Positions 17,012-25,887 of a stretch of DNA of 64,000 bases are shown piece after piece; the first letter of the stretch is position 1, and each line of letters begins with the position of its first letter. Below the pieces are notes generated by a model. The model saw only the letters and a list, made by a program, of their open reading frames with translations, was not told the origin of the DNA and did not search any database. The stretch spans positions 3,009,001 through 3,073,000 of the forward strand of contig NZ_CP137557.1 of NCBI RefSeq assembly GCF_019249655.2. The letters run 5' to 3'. The position numbers were made by a program, and so were the translations under genes. The DNA comes from Segatella copri (GTDB lineage: Bacteria; Bacteroidota; Bacteroidia; Bacteroidales; Bacteroidaceae).

Positions 17012-18064
17012 ATGAAATATACCAAACTACTCATCCTCACGCTTTTGACAGCCATGACGTTCTCTGCCTGCGGCACCGACGACTCCCTGCAGTTCAGATT
17101 CCCTGACCAGGAAAACAAGGGTGACAATACTGGTGGCGGCACCGGAGAATCAACCGACAAGAGCAATGCCAACAAGAATGTGGCTACAGCCAATATGCCT
17201 GCCGTGGTGAAGAACGCCATCAACGGTCTGGAGTTCCCGAAACTCAAGAACAACGGCAGCAGCTACGCCATCGTGCACATGGATAACACCACGGGCATGG
17301 TGAACTTCTCTACCGAATGGGACGACGACATGAAGAGCCAGCGATGGAGCTGCTATACCTTCCACACCGGAAACACAGCATCTAACGTAGATAGATGGAA
17401 ACCTGCTCAGGGCGAGCGCCAGTATCCATGGGATACCGACCTGCAGGAGCAGTGGGGCATCACCGATTTCACCGAAGACCCTACCCCAACCAAGCAGGGA
17501 TTCGACCACGGTCATATCTGTCCTTCTGCCGACCGCAAGCTGAACCTTACCCAGCAGAAGCAGACTTTCTTCATGACCAATATGCAGCCACAGTATAGCA
17601 ACTTCAACCAGCGTGGCACCTGGTATAAGATGGAGGATGAACTGCGCAAGCTGGCTCCGAAGATTGACACCGATACCCTCTTCATCGTGAAGGGCGGTAC
17701 CATCGACCCGGTGGGCAGCGAGAGCAACATCCTGGGATGGAAGAAGCAGGGTGCATCAAGCGACGTGAAGCTGCCGGGCTACATCCCTGTGCCAAAGTAT
17801 TTCTTCGTTGCCGTACTGAAGAAGGAGTATAACCAGAAGACCAAGCAGTATAGCTACAGTGCCTTCGGCTACTGGTTCCTGCACGAGAACAAGGCGTTCG
17901 ACAAGAGCGACCTGCTGGGCAACTACGTGGTGAACATCAAGACGCTGGAAGACAAAACCGGCATCGACTTCTTCTGCAATCTGCCAGATGATATCGAGAA
18001 GAAGGTAGAGACCCAGGATGTGGAGGCTATCAAGAACCTCTGGGGATTCAAGTCATCGAAATAA
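17012..18064 (+). CDS. DNA/RNA non-specific endonuclease, surface lipoprotein
   Basis: 350 residues. A signal peptide ends at lipobox FSAC, followed by a Gly/Thr/Ser-rich tether (about 25-50). The nuclease domain is of the NUC1/EndA-SmH type. DHGH (residues 165-168) replaces the usual DRGH and keeps the catalytic His168. The metal-site Asn region is FFMTNMQPQYSNFNQ. These enzymes cut single- and double-stranded DNA and RNA using Mg. As a lipoprotein it probably acts on the cell surface or in the periplasm. With the EEP nuclease and the OB-fold lipoproteins nearby, it supports a nucleic-acid-degrading locus. The DHGH variant is worth noting. Confidence 0.9.
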   Translation: MKYTKLLILTLLTAMTFSACGTDDSLQFRFPDQENKGDNTGGGTGESTDKSNANKNVATANMPAVVKNAINGLEFPKLKNNGSSYAIVHMDNTTGMVNFSTEWDDDMKSQRWSCYTFHTGNTASNVDRWKPAQGERQYPWDTDLQEQWGITDFTEDPTPTKQGFDHGHICPSADRKLNLTQQKQTFFMTNMQPQYSNFNQRGTWYKMEDELRKLAPKIDTDTLFIVKGGTIDPVGSESNILGWKKQGASSDVKLPGYIPVPKYFFVAVLKKEYNQKTKQYSYSAFGYWFLHENKAFDKSDLLGNYVVNIKTLEDKTGIDFFCNLPDDIEKKVETQDVEAIKNLWGFKSSK

Positions 18065-18101
18065 AACAGCATTCATGCTATCAGATAACAGCATAAGAAA
18101 A

Positions 18102-18140
18102 AGGGTGTGTCATGTACTTATGACACACCCTCTTTTTTTT
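18102..18140 (+). terminator. Terminator of the surface nuclease gene
   Basis: AGGGTGTGTCAT (18102-18113) pairs exactly with ATGACACACCCT (18120-18131), followed by eight T. Confidence 0.9.
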
Positions 18141-18165
18141 AATACTTCATCAAATAACCCGAAGG

Positions 18166-18768
18166 TTAGATGACAACGTCGGAGCTGTCACCATCCGAGC
18201 CCGTGTCCTTTCCGCCTCCCTGCGAACCGGAACCGGTGGTGCCGGAGTCAGAACCCGTGCCGCCCGTGGTGCCGCTGCCACCGGCGCTAGAGCCGCCAGG
18301 ATTAGAACTTCCGCCAGCGTTAGAGCCGCCCGATGGAGAGTTGCCGGCGGAATCGTTCAAGCCCTTGTACTCCACAAGCTCCTCCACCTTCACGTCCTTG
18401 AGCAGAGTCTTCACACGCTTGCCCTGCTGCATCTCGATGGCCGACTGGAAAATGACGTGCATGCCCACGATATTGGCAGAGGTAAACTTCTTGGCGGTGT
18501 CGGCAGGCGAAGTGTTGAGACCCACCTTGAACGATCCGAAACCATCCAGCACCACGCGGTTGCCCAAGGCAAGCTGGGTAGTCACCTCGGTGACCAGGGC
18601 GCTGACCACAGCCACCACATCAGGCTCGGTAAGAGTACAGCGGTCGCGGATGTTCTGACACAGCTTCTTGGTGTAGATGGTGTCACTCACTACGGCACGG
18701 CCATAGATCTTACCCTGGGTCTTGGAACCCTTACGATTGTTCACTACTTTTCTGTATTTTACACTCAT
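18166..18768 (-). CDS. HU-family DNA-binding protein with low-complexity tail
   Basis: 200 residues. The first 125 form the HU-like (HU-HIG) domain common in Bacteroidota: KYRKVVNNRKGSKTQGKIYG, then VVLDGFGSFKVGL, the HU core. The tail from about 140 is Gly/Ser/Thr-rich with acidic residues and ends SSDVVI; it is probably disordered. Met at 18768 (MSVKYRKV) is chosen over a TTG two codons upstream. It closes a minus-strand run with the smalltalk and M15 peptidase genes, a grouping seen repeatedly in Bacteroides and relatives. R7 separates it from the smalltalk gene. Confidence 0.88.
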   Translation of the reverse strand: MSVKYRKVVNNRKGSKTQGKIYGRAVVSDTIYTKKLCQNIRDRCTLTEPDVVAVVSALVTEVTTQLALGNRVVLDGFGSFKVGLNTSPADTAKKFTSANIVGMHVIFQSAIEMQQGKRVKTLLKDVKVEELVEYKGLNDSAGNSPSGGSNAGGSSNPGGSSAGGSGTTGGTGSDSGTTGSGSQGGGKDTGSDGDSSDVVI

Positions 18769-18788
18769 AATCAAAAAAATTAAAGGTT

Positions 18789-19063
18789 CTCAAGTAACCT
18801 CCGGTCCCCGAAGGGGGCCAACTTTCAATAACCGCTGGTGGAATGACCGAAGGTCATGGAACCTGCGGATAACCAATAGTAGGGAGAAAGCGTCCCCAAA
18901 GGGGGCGAACCGCATCCAGTCTTGCTCCTGTTCGCCCCCTTCGGGGACGATAAGAGAGTATCTGTCAATATCCGCAGGTTCCATTCCCTTCGGTCATTCC
19001 ACCCGCGGTTATTCACATTCGCCCCCTTCGGGGACGGTAGAATGCTACTTGCGAAACTTCAGT
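18789..19063. repeat. Palindromic repeat R7 (about 275 bp, 15-bp duplication)
   Basis: Arm A left, arm B right, ending TACTTGCGAAACTTCAG. The left end lacks about 8 bp of the usual 17. AAAAAATTAAAGGTT occurs at 18774-18788 and 19064-19078, the longest flanking repeat in the set. It sits between the HU and smalltalk genes and reads B then A in that transcript. Confidence 0.88.
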
Positions 19064-19161
19064 AAAAAATTAAAGGTTAAACAAAAAATTAAAAACTAAA
19101 ACTCAATCAAATAATCCAAGTCAAAAACCTGAATCAAAAACACAAATCAAACAATTCATTC

Positions 19162-19266
19162 TTAGTTCCCCACGCTCATGCAGGAGCTAACCCCCATCGA
19201 GGTTAAAACCGCCGTGAGCACGGAAATCAAAACCTGAATCAAAGCTTTCCATGTCTCTTTTTTCAT
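19162..19266 (-). CDS. Smalltalk protein (34 residues)
   Basis: The peptide starts MKKETWKALIQVLISVLTAV and ends VSSCMSVGN. This matches the small smalltalk protein family of Bacteroidota: a short basic start followed by one hydrophobic segment that would span the membrane. It sits, as usual, between the HU-like gene and an M15 or amidase gene. Function is unknown; a role with the neighbouring peptidase (holin-like or lysis-related) is only a guess. Confidence 0.85.
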   Translation of the reverse strand: MKKETWKALIQVLISVLTAVLTSMGVSSCMSVGN

Positions 19267-19343
19267 CGTATTAAACTATTAAACTTTAAAATATCATTCA
19301 TCGTAGAAATAATCAATCAACGCATTCACATCATTCGAATCAC

Positions 19344-19805
19344 TCACATCAGAATCTGATGCCGGTTCCTGCGGCGCAGCGTATAGCTCACATGCAGCCA
19401 ACGTCGGTGCTCCGAGCCCTGGGGTTCCAGAATCATCTGGTCGAACTCGCAATGGTCGCGGATAAAGGAAGAGAACTTCTCCAGCTGCTCCTTGTTGGAG
19501 ATGAAGATGTCGGCAGCCTCGCCCAGCGTGTGCTGACTGCCCGGCACGCCGTGAACAGCGAGGTTCAACTGCGGACAGCGATATCCACTGGTAATCACCA
19601 CCACGCCGCAATGCTGGCGCAGGGGTTCAAGTACGCACTCGCAGAGCAGCATCAATCGAGAAATCACGATGGCGTGCTGCGGCGTGTTGTCGATGCCATA
19701 CTTGATGGCGGTGCCCGAACGTAAAAACTCCCCAAGGGCAAAATGGGGGGAGAGGAGCATCTGATGCATCCTCTCCACTTCCAAACTGGTGTATTCCATA
19801 GACAT
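19344..19805 (-). CDS. M15-type D-Ala-D-Ala metallopeptidase
   Basis: 153 residues. TSGYRCPQLNLAVHGVPGSQ, then HTLGEAADI and WLHVSY, carry the zinc ligands His/Asp/His of the M15A (VanY/endolysin-like) family, which cut peptidoglycan peptides. There is no signal peptide, as in phage endolysins. Upstream lies R8 in the leader, then a strong promoter at 20194. Downstream of the stop another frame continues as an open acidic tail (DSDVSDSNDVNALIDYFYDE), so a frameshift of the last residues is possible. Confidence 0.85.
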   Translation of the reverse strand: MSMEYTSLEVERMHQMLLSPHFALGEFLRSGTAIKYGIDNTPQHAIVISRLMLLCECVLEPLRQHCGVVVITSGYRCPQLNLAVHGVPGSQHTLGEAADIFISNKEQLEKFSSFIRDHCEFDQMILEPQGSEHRRWLHVSYTLRRRNRHQILM

Positions 19806-19871
19806 TAAATTTTGCAGGTCTCAAAGTCTGTTACCTAAACACTGATTCCTACTATTACTACAACTAACTTG

Positions 19872-20152
19872 TTCAAGTTTCGCAAGTAACCTCCGGTCCC
19901 CGAAGGGGGCCAACTTTCAATAACCGCTGGTGGAATGACCGAAGGTCATGGAACCTGCGGACAAGCATCAGAGGGGAGAAAGCGTCCCCAAAGGGGGCGA
20001 ACCGCATCCAGTCTTGCTCCTGTTCGCCCCCTTCGGGGACGATAGAGAGTATGTCTGCTATCCGCAGGTTCCATTCCCTTCGGTCATTCCACCAGCGGTT
20101 ATTCACATTCGCCCCCTTCGGGGACGGCAGGATGCTACTTGCAAAACTTCAG
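19872..20152. repeat. Palindromic repeat R8 (281 bp)
   Basis: Starts TTCAAGTTTCGCAAGTA and ends TACTTGCAAAACTTCAG. The flanks are TAACTTG (19865-19871) and TAACTTA (20153-20159), 6 of 7 alike. Arm A left. It lies entirely within the 5' leader of the M15 gene, downstream of the promoter at 20194. Confidence 0.9.
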
Positions 20153-20193
20153 TAACTTATCTTTAAAAACAGATTTGCTTCTGAATTCTGGTG

Positions 20194-20224
20194 CAAAGAT
20201 ACAAAAAAAATCGCTTCCTGTCAA
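20194..20224 (-). promoter_or_regulatory. Promoter of the M15 / smalltalk / HU run
   Basis: On the minus strand TATCTTTG (20194-20201), 20-bp spacer and TTG (20222-20224). The start region GCACCAGAATTCA resembles those at 31341 and 1898. Transcription would pass through R8. Confidence 0.72.
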
Positions 20225-20376
20225 GAGTTTGAGGGCAGCTTTGAGGGCAGCTTTTAGGGCAGCCTCGCCAAACAAGCCTATTCTAACCGCAAAGAAGCGT
20301 TACGTAAAGTTTACACAATGCTTCAACCAACCTCAAATAAGCCTTACATCAATTCTTAATGATGCACCACCCGGCT
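20225..20376. other. Intergenic stretch with GGGCAGC repeats
   Basis: Between the promoter at 20194 and the gene at 20377. It holds three short GAGGGCAGCTTT-type repeats (20230-20262) and little else recognisable. Confidence 0.4.
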
Positions 20377-20799
20377 TCAAACAAGCCTGATGAGCCGCTC
20401 GATAATCCTACACTCCTCCACCCCATCCAGAAGATTCATGTAAAACAGCGTGATGGTATCAGGCTTGATACCCTGACGCTGCTCCCTGGCACGCAACTTG
20501 CTCAGCGCCGACGAAGGATGAAGAGGAGCCTCCATCCCCAACGCCTCGAAACACTCCTGGTAAAGCCTCAAAAACGTCTTGGGCTGCATCAACTCATCAT
20601 ACATCCCCTGATGCTGATGAAGCCCGTCACCCTCCATCATCGGTGCTATATAATAGCCCACATCGTTCACCCACTCCAGCAGCAGACACTTGCTCCTCGC
20701 CCACTTATACAGACCCTTCTGCGAAAGCAACCACTCGTAATCCGAAAGCATCAGTGCCTGAGCCCTCGACTTACGCTCATTATATACTTTCCTATCCAT
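20377..20799 (-). CDS. Unknown protein in the replication module
   Basis: 140 residues, starting MDRKVYNERKSRAQALMLSD. It is soluble, helix-rich and basic, with many Leu, Arg and Tyr (LLSQKGLYKWARSKCLLLEW). No signal peptide or recognised motif. It follows the primase-helicase gene by 32 bp, with four AGTTTAT heptamers in between, and is probably co-transcribed with it. Confidence 0.7.
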   Translation of the reverse strand: MDRKVYNERKSRAQALMLSDYEWLLSQKGLYKWARSKCLLLEWVNDVGYYIAPMMEGDGLHQHQGMYDELMQPKTFLRLYQECFEALGMEAPLHPSSALSKLRAREQRQGIKPDTITLFYMNLLDGVEECRIIERLIRLV

Positions 20800-20807
20800 C
20801 TAATCTT

Positions 20808-20835
20808 AGTTTATAGTTTATAGTTTAAAGTTTAT
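20808..20835. repeat. Heptamer array at the end of the primase-helicase gene
   Basis: Four AGTTTAT-type 7-bp units. The TAA stop of the gene at 20832 lies inside the last unit. Confidence 0.65.
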
Positions 20836-23000
20836 AGGGCGGTTTTCAGCCACGAACCCATGTCGTGCTCGGGGAATACCTCCTTGCGGCACTCCGCCTC
20901 GCACTCCTGCTGCGACGCACGCTCCTCATATCTGCCACACTCGCGGCGCGTGTAATATACCTCACCCAGACTGCTCAGCTGCTGGTCTCTCACCTTCATC
21001 ATCTTCATCACCGTGTAGTTCACCGCCAACGGCGAATTCGGATTCGGATCAATCACACGTCTCACCGAGAAGAGGAAATCAGCCAGGTTCACCCAGTTGG
21101 CACTGCCCGCAATCTCATAGAAATCCAGGTCGCCCTGCGTGCCGTCCTTGTGCTGGATTCTAGGGTGCGCCACCACAAACGTCCACACGCCGTGCTTGCG
21201 GCTCCACGACTGCACCTTGGTCAGGAACTCCTTCACCTGCTGCGTCTCCGTGAGCCGCTCCTTGCCCTCGTCTATCGCCACGAACATGTAGGGGTCTATC
21301 ACCAGGAAATCCAACCCGTGCTTGCGGCGCAGGCGCTCGCCCATCCTCACGATATACGAAGGCGTAGGCAGCTCGCTCTGAGCCGTGAAATCCACCATGT
21401 GGTCGCCCAGATAGGAAATCAGAGGGTCCAGACGGGTGCGCTCCAGCTCGGGATCCAACTCTCGGGTGCGCACGTTCTGCACCCATTTCTGCAAACTGGT
21501 AACCCCCACACCCACCTGGGCCACGTTGGTGAAATGCTTCGCCTTGTCGGGCAACTCGAACGAGAAGAAGCCCACGCGCTTGTGGCAGTGGAAGATGAGA
21601 TGCGCCATCATGCAGTTCAGGAAATCCGTCTTTCCCGAGTTAGGGATGCCCGTCACCACCACCAGTCCGCCAGAGGAAGTGAGATGGAACACGCGGTCGG
21701 TCAGCGGCCCCATGCCGATGCTGTAGCCGTGGTCATACTGTCCCAGCATCACGCGCTTGATGTCGTCGGCATGCTGTTCGGCGGCATACACATCCTCCAT
21801 GCCCAGCTCCTTGGCTCCGAGGATAATCTTCCTCACGGTTTCGGCGCCATAGCGGGCATACACCTCGCTGATGTCCTTGCAGCGGCCGGGCAGTTCGGCA
21901 AGGGTAGCCTGGTCGGCGTAGAACTTAAGCAGTCGCTTCACCAGTCCCCTGCCGGGGCGGTCGGAGTCGCCACACACCACGATTTCCTCCGCCTGAGCAA
22001 TCCATTCGGCAAATGCCTCGTGGCTCTTTCTGATATCCGTCTTGCATCCGCTTGCCACGCTGATAACGTAGGGGAATCCGCACTGCATCAGGGTGAGCCG
22101 GTCTTTTTCGCCCTCGGTGATGATGAGCCGGTCGATGGGTTCAGCATTGATTCTCAGCGGGTTGATGCAGTCGATTCCGTAAGGGGCGCAGGGCTGCGTG
22201 GGCGATTTCTGCCAGAAATCCTTGATGTATCCGCCGTGGGGATCCTTGGCCACGCTTCTCATCTTCACGTTCACGATGCGGCCGCACACACGGTTGCAGT
22301 AGGCGATGGCGGCCACCTGCTCGTATCCCTGGGGGTCGTGGTTCTGGGCATCATCCACCTTGTGCGACATGTATCCGCAACATACGCCCGCCTTCATCGC
22401 CGTCTCCACCGAAATGCCCATATCCTTGAGATACTGCTTCACCATGTATCGGGCGGAGATGACAGACTGGGCAACAGTTTTTCCCTCTTCTTCGTCTTCT
22501 AGTGGGAAAATCATGCTTCTGGTTTTCTCGTCAATTTCTTCATAGTCATCGTCAACCATAGGCGTATAGTCAGGTTCGGCCTTGTGCTTGGCGTCGGCGT
22601 TGGCACGCAGGTAATATCCGGCATCGATGCTGCTGCCCTCCGAGTGCTTCAGTTTGGCGAGTTCATGCAGCTGTCCCTTGAACTGCGCCCCCTGGTCGCA
22701 GCTCCAGCATAGGAAGAGTCCGTTCTCCACCTTGATGCAGCATGCATTCTTGCCGCATTTAGGGCATCTCACCTTGATGTTCTGCTCCGATCTGTGCTGC
22801 AACTGCTTGAGCAGCGTGATGGTAAGCGAGCGCATCTTCTGCATATCCTTACCCTCCTTGTAAATCTCCATTTCCTCAGGAGTCATCTTGTCGCGCAAGG
22901 CCTCAAAGTCATAGGCGGTGTACCAAGGTTTCTCCTGGAATTCATAGTCTGGTTGAACTCCATCCGATGATTGGAATCCATTCGATGATTGTTTATTCAT
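20832..23000 (-). CDS. Phage-type primase-helicase (TOPRIM plus DnaB-like ATPase)
   Basis: 722 residues in the order of T7 gp4/Twinkle proteins. A zinc-binding primase head comes first (CPKCGKNACC then CWSCDQG, about residues 85-115). A TOPRIM domain follows (ITEGEKDRLTL and VCGDSDRPGRG), then a RecA/DnaB helicase domain (Walker A GIPNSGKTDF; VIDPY as Walker B-like). It would unwind and prime DNA at a replication fork. The open frame continues 40 codons into R9, but those codons are repeat sequence, so MNKQSSNG at 23000 is chosen. No integrase or phage structural gene is nearby. Confidence 0.88.
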   Translation of the reverse strand: MNKQSSNGFQSSDGVQPDYEFQEKPWYTAYDFEALRDKMTPEEMEIYKEGKDMQKMRSLTITLLKQLQHRSEQNIKVRCPKCGKNACCIKVENGLFLCWSCDQGAQFKGQLHELAKLKHSEGSSIDAGYYLRANADAKHKAEPDYTPMVDDDYEEIDEKTRSMIFPLEDEEEGKTVAQSVISARYMVKQYLKDMGISVETAMKAGVCCGYMSHKVDDAQNHDPQGYEQVAAIAYCNRVCGRIVNVKMRSVAKDPHGGYIKDFWQKSPTQPCAPYGIDCINPLRINAEPIDRLIITEGEKDRLTLMQCGFPYVISVASGCKTDIRKSHEAFAEWIAQAEEIVVCGDSDRPGRGLVKRLLKFYADQATLAELPGRCKDISEVYARYGAETVRKIILGAKELGMEDVYAAEQHADDIKRVMLGQYDHGYSIGMGPLTDRVFHLTSSGGLVVVTGIPNSGKTDFLNCMMAHLIFHCHKRVGFFSFELPDKAKHFTNVAQVGVGVTSLQKWVQNVRTRELDPELERTRLDPLISYLGDHMVDFTAQSELPTPSYIVRMGERLRRKHGLDFLVIDPYMFVAIDEGKERLTETQQVKEFLTKVQSWSRKHGVWTFVVAHPRIQHKDGTQGDLDFYEIAGSANWVNLADFLFSVRRVIDPNPNSPLAVNYTVMKMMKVRDQQLSSLGEVYYTRRECGRYEERASQQECEAECRKEVFPEHDMGSWLKTAL

Positions 23001-23015
23001 AATTCTTTTTATTAA

Positions 23016-23307
23016 CTGAAGTTTCACATGTGGCATCCACCCGTCCCCGAAGGGGGCGAACTTCCAATAACCGCTGGTGGAATGACCGAAGGTCATGGAA
23101 CCTGCGGATAGCAGATACACTCTCTAATCGTCCCCAAAGGGGGCGAACAGGAGCAAGACTGGATGTAATTCGCCCCCTTCGGGGACGATTCCTCCCTCCT
23201 GAGGCTTGTCCGCAGGTTCCATGACCTTCGGTCATTACACCAGCGGTTATTGAAAATTGGCCCCCTTCGGGGACCGGAGGTTACTTGCGAAACCTGCAAA
23301 ACTTGAT
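23016..23307. repeat. Palindromic repeat R9 (292 bp)
   Basis: Starts CTGAAGTTTCACATGTG. The right end is lengthened by about 9 bp (AACCTGCAAAACTTG). The flanks are TTATTAA (23009-23015) and TGATTAA (23308-23314), 6 of 7 alike. Arm B is left, so in the minus-strand operon it reads A then B, opposite to most other copies. Confidence 0.85.
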
Positions 23308-24079
23308 TGATTAAGATAAAAAAAACTCTGGTTAAAAACCTTTTAGGTTAAAAACTCTCTAGTAAAAATATACTCTCTGTTGTTCGGTTGTGTGTTTTCA
23401 CGGCACAATCTATTCCTCCACCCATTGCTGGTAGTCGTTGTCCCACTCAGCATGAGCCGAAGGTCTTGGCGGTGCATCCTTCGGGATATACTTGCCCACG
23501 CTCTCCTTCGAGGCATCGGGCAGGATGTTTCCCTGGGCATCCAGCGCCTCGAAGGAATCGTAGAGGCGCTGGCCCGAAGAGGGCTGCTGATACTCAAACG
23601 GGCAGAGGGGGCGGTTCTCTCGGATGATATTAAAGCCATCGGCAGCCACCTCTCTTCGAATATCCAGCGCCGCTTTCCTGACATTATCTTTCATGAAGGG
23701 GAAATTCCTCACACGGAAGAGCCAGATTTTATTCCCCTCATCGCTATTTCTTAAAAACGTTTCCTTCTTGCCCGCCATGTAATTCTTAACATATACCTCA
23801 AGGTATCGCATGGTGGCAAGACTTACGGAATGCTCCCCGAAAGGAACCTTCATCATCAGCAGGTCCTGGTCCTCATTCTCCTTCTTGTCCTTGTCTTCCA
23901 GATAACTCATACACTTCTCATCCAAATCCTTGATGATACTCTCCCATGCGCCCGAATCCGACTTGAGGAAGAACATGAAGTGGGTGAAAGCCAGGTCGTA
24001 AGAGGTGGATTTTGCATCGCACTCCTCAAATTGCGATTTCTGGCGATATTTATTATTATATTTATTATTAATATTAATA

Positions 24080-25404
24080 CATTAGTGTCCAATAAAAATT
24101 GGACACGTTAATTAATTAATCAAATAGTCCCTTAAAAAGGGGATAATCGAGTTCTTTGACATCGTTGAAAATAGTCTTATCAAATAGATCTCTTAGACGG
24201 GTTTTGTCCGTCAATGAAATGCTTAGAATCTGCAAAACTTCATATGTCGAGCGTTTCAATTGCATATCATGGTGCACAATAGCCACGAGACAATAAGTGA
24301 TAATGGAAACACTAATCTGTATGCGTACAGCATTCTTCGTTGTGCCCCAGAATCTCTTTATCTTAAGATGCTGCTTTAGCCATTTGAAAAATAGTTCAAC
24401 CAACCATCTTTTTTTATATAGATTCGCGACATCCAACGCAGAAAGATGCTTTGCATTCGTCAGAAAAGTAAACTCACGATCATCTTCTTCATCGTAGTAT
24501 CGAATGAATCTGAATGATTCAGGATACTTCTTTTCGGAAAGATATCCTGTTAGTTTTACTTCTGCATCAGTTAGTACATTCTTTGGCATTCTTCGCTTCC
24601 ATTTTACCATTTTGTACTTCAAGTTCGTTTTGGCTCTGACTACATAGTAGGAACCTGTAAGATGAATCTTATAAAGTTCCTTGAAAGTATCATAAGCCCT
24701 ATCGAAAATGTAGTAACTATTTGGTTCATACGTAATTGAAGACATTGCTGTAGAATCATGCTTTGATGCTGTGGTCACAGTATAGAAAGCTGGAACTTGT
24801 GCTTCTACGTCATATAAGACATGTGCTTTGACTCCTCCTTTCTTACTTCTGAACTTTGCCCATGGAAAAGTTGCAAGACACAACGGAATAGTTGTCGAAT
24901 CAAAAGCATACTTCTTTCCTGGTATATTCAAAATGTTGGTTTCTCGCTTTTTGCAAGCTTCCTTCATCATATAGAATGCAAAGTCTTCGAAAATCCTGTA
25001 ATCACGAGTCTGATTGGCATAAGCAAGAGTTGCTTTTACGATAGTATTACGTCCAAGCCGCAGATGATATTGCTTAGCTCGATGAGCTTCCAACGCAACT
25101 ATCAAGTCACGTAAACTCTCACGATTGCTCAGTTGCCCAAACATCATTGCAAGAAGCTGGTTCCAGCAAGTGAAGTGTTTCACGTATCGGTTGCCATCAT
25201 ACTTGCGTACGTAGTTGTTGAACTGAGTTCTATTCAGAAATGCAGTAAGTTGAGCGAAAACATATTTGTCTTGAAACATAGTAGCCAATTCTTTTTGGCT
25301 GCAAAGTTACAAAATCAAGTCCGTTTCATTGCAAAATACTGCATAAAAGACTATAATTCAACTGTTTCAAAGATCGAATTGCCCTTTTTTATTGGACAGT
25401 AGTG
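24080..25404 (-). mobile_element. IS4-family insertion sequence, 1325 bp, intact
   Basis: The ends are CATTAGTGTCCAATAAAAA on the left and, reversed, CACTACTGTCCAATAAAAA on the right (17 of 19 alike). One transposase gene fills it, and the 9-bp duplication shows it arrived by transposition. The interrupted reading frame is otherwise undamaged, so the insertion is probably recent. Confidence 0.9.
24116..25288 (-). CDS. IS4-family transposase
   Basis: 390 residues. The DDE triad is visible: KKYAFDSTTIPL (first Asp), YYIFDRAYD (second Asp), and YKKRWLVELFFKWLKQHLKI (the Y-x2-R-x3-E-x6-K signature holding the Glu). The N-terminal region (FLNRTQFNNYVRKYDGNRYV) resembles the DUF4372-bearing IS4 subgroup. 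Full length with no stop or frameshift, so likely active. Confidence 0.92.
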   Translation of the reverse strand: MATMFQDKYVFAQLTAFLNRTQFNNYVRKYDGNRYVKHFTCWNQLLAMMFGQLSNRESLRDLIVALEAHRAKQYHLRLGRNTIVKATLAYANQTRDYRIFEDFAFYMMKEACKKRETNILNIPGKKYAFDSTTIPLCLATFPWAKFRSKKGGVKAHVLYDVEAQVPAFYTVTTASKHDSTAMSSITYEPNSYYIFDRAYDTFKELYKIHLTGSYYVVRAKTNLKYKMVKWKRRMPKNVLTDAEVKLTGYLSEKKYPESFRFIRYYDEEDDREFTFLTNAKHLSALDVANLYKKRWLVELFFKWLKQHLKIKRFWGTTKNAVRIQISVSIITYCLVAIVHHDMQLKRSTYEVLQILSISLTDKTRLRDLFDKTIFNDVKELDYPLFKGLFD

Positions 25405-25887
25405 ATATTAATATTATTATTAACATCGCCTAAAACCTCGATTTGAGGAGTATCGGAAAATACCTCATCGTTTTCTGCCGCATCAGCCTGATGCCACAAC
25501 TCTGAAAAGAAGAATTTCAGATGCTGCACATCCTGAATCTCTCCGTAATAAATGAATCCGAACCCTGCACTATGGCGGATGCATTTATAGAGCGAAGGCA
25601 CGGAATCAAACTTCATCCCCTTGGCTATCTGAAAGAGATTGCTGTTAGGATATCTGCCGTCGGCATCCATCCAGTCGCTCTCTCCCAGATAGAGTCGCAG
25701 CAACTTATAAAGCTGAGAGGGTGTAACCCCCGCCTGTTTCCAGCTGCCCATCAGCTTGCGTAAGTCGTAGATATTCACGCAGTTGCTGACGGGTTGCAGC
25801 TTCTTTCTTTTTGCAGGAAGGTTCCCATTGGGGACACCATTTCCATCCATCATTTGGTTCCCATTGGGGACACCATTCATTAAATTA

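Larger units (their letters stand above)
24071..25413. repeat. 9-bp target duplication of the IS4-family element
   Basis: ATATTAATA lies at 24071-24079 and 25405-25413, directly outside the IS ends. Confidence 0.85.

Noticed and set aside
20865..22502. 545-codon plus-strand ORF antisense to the primase-helicase gene
   Set aside because: Composition (His/Leu/Arg-rich) is that of a shadow frame, and the minus strand has all primase-helicase motifs.
23001..23120. 40-codon N-terminal extension of the primase-helicase
   Set aside because: The codons are part of R9 (FGHSTSGY type peptide).
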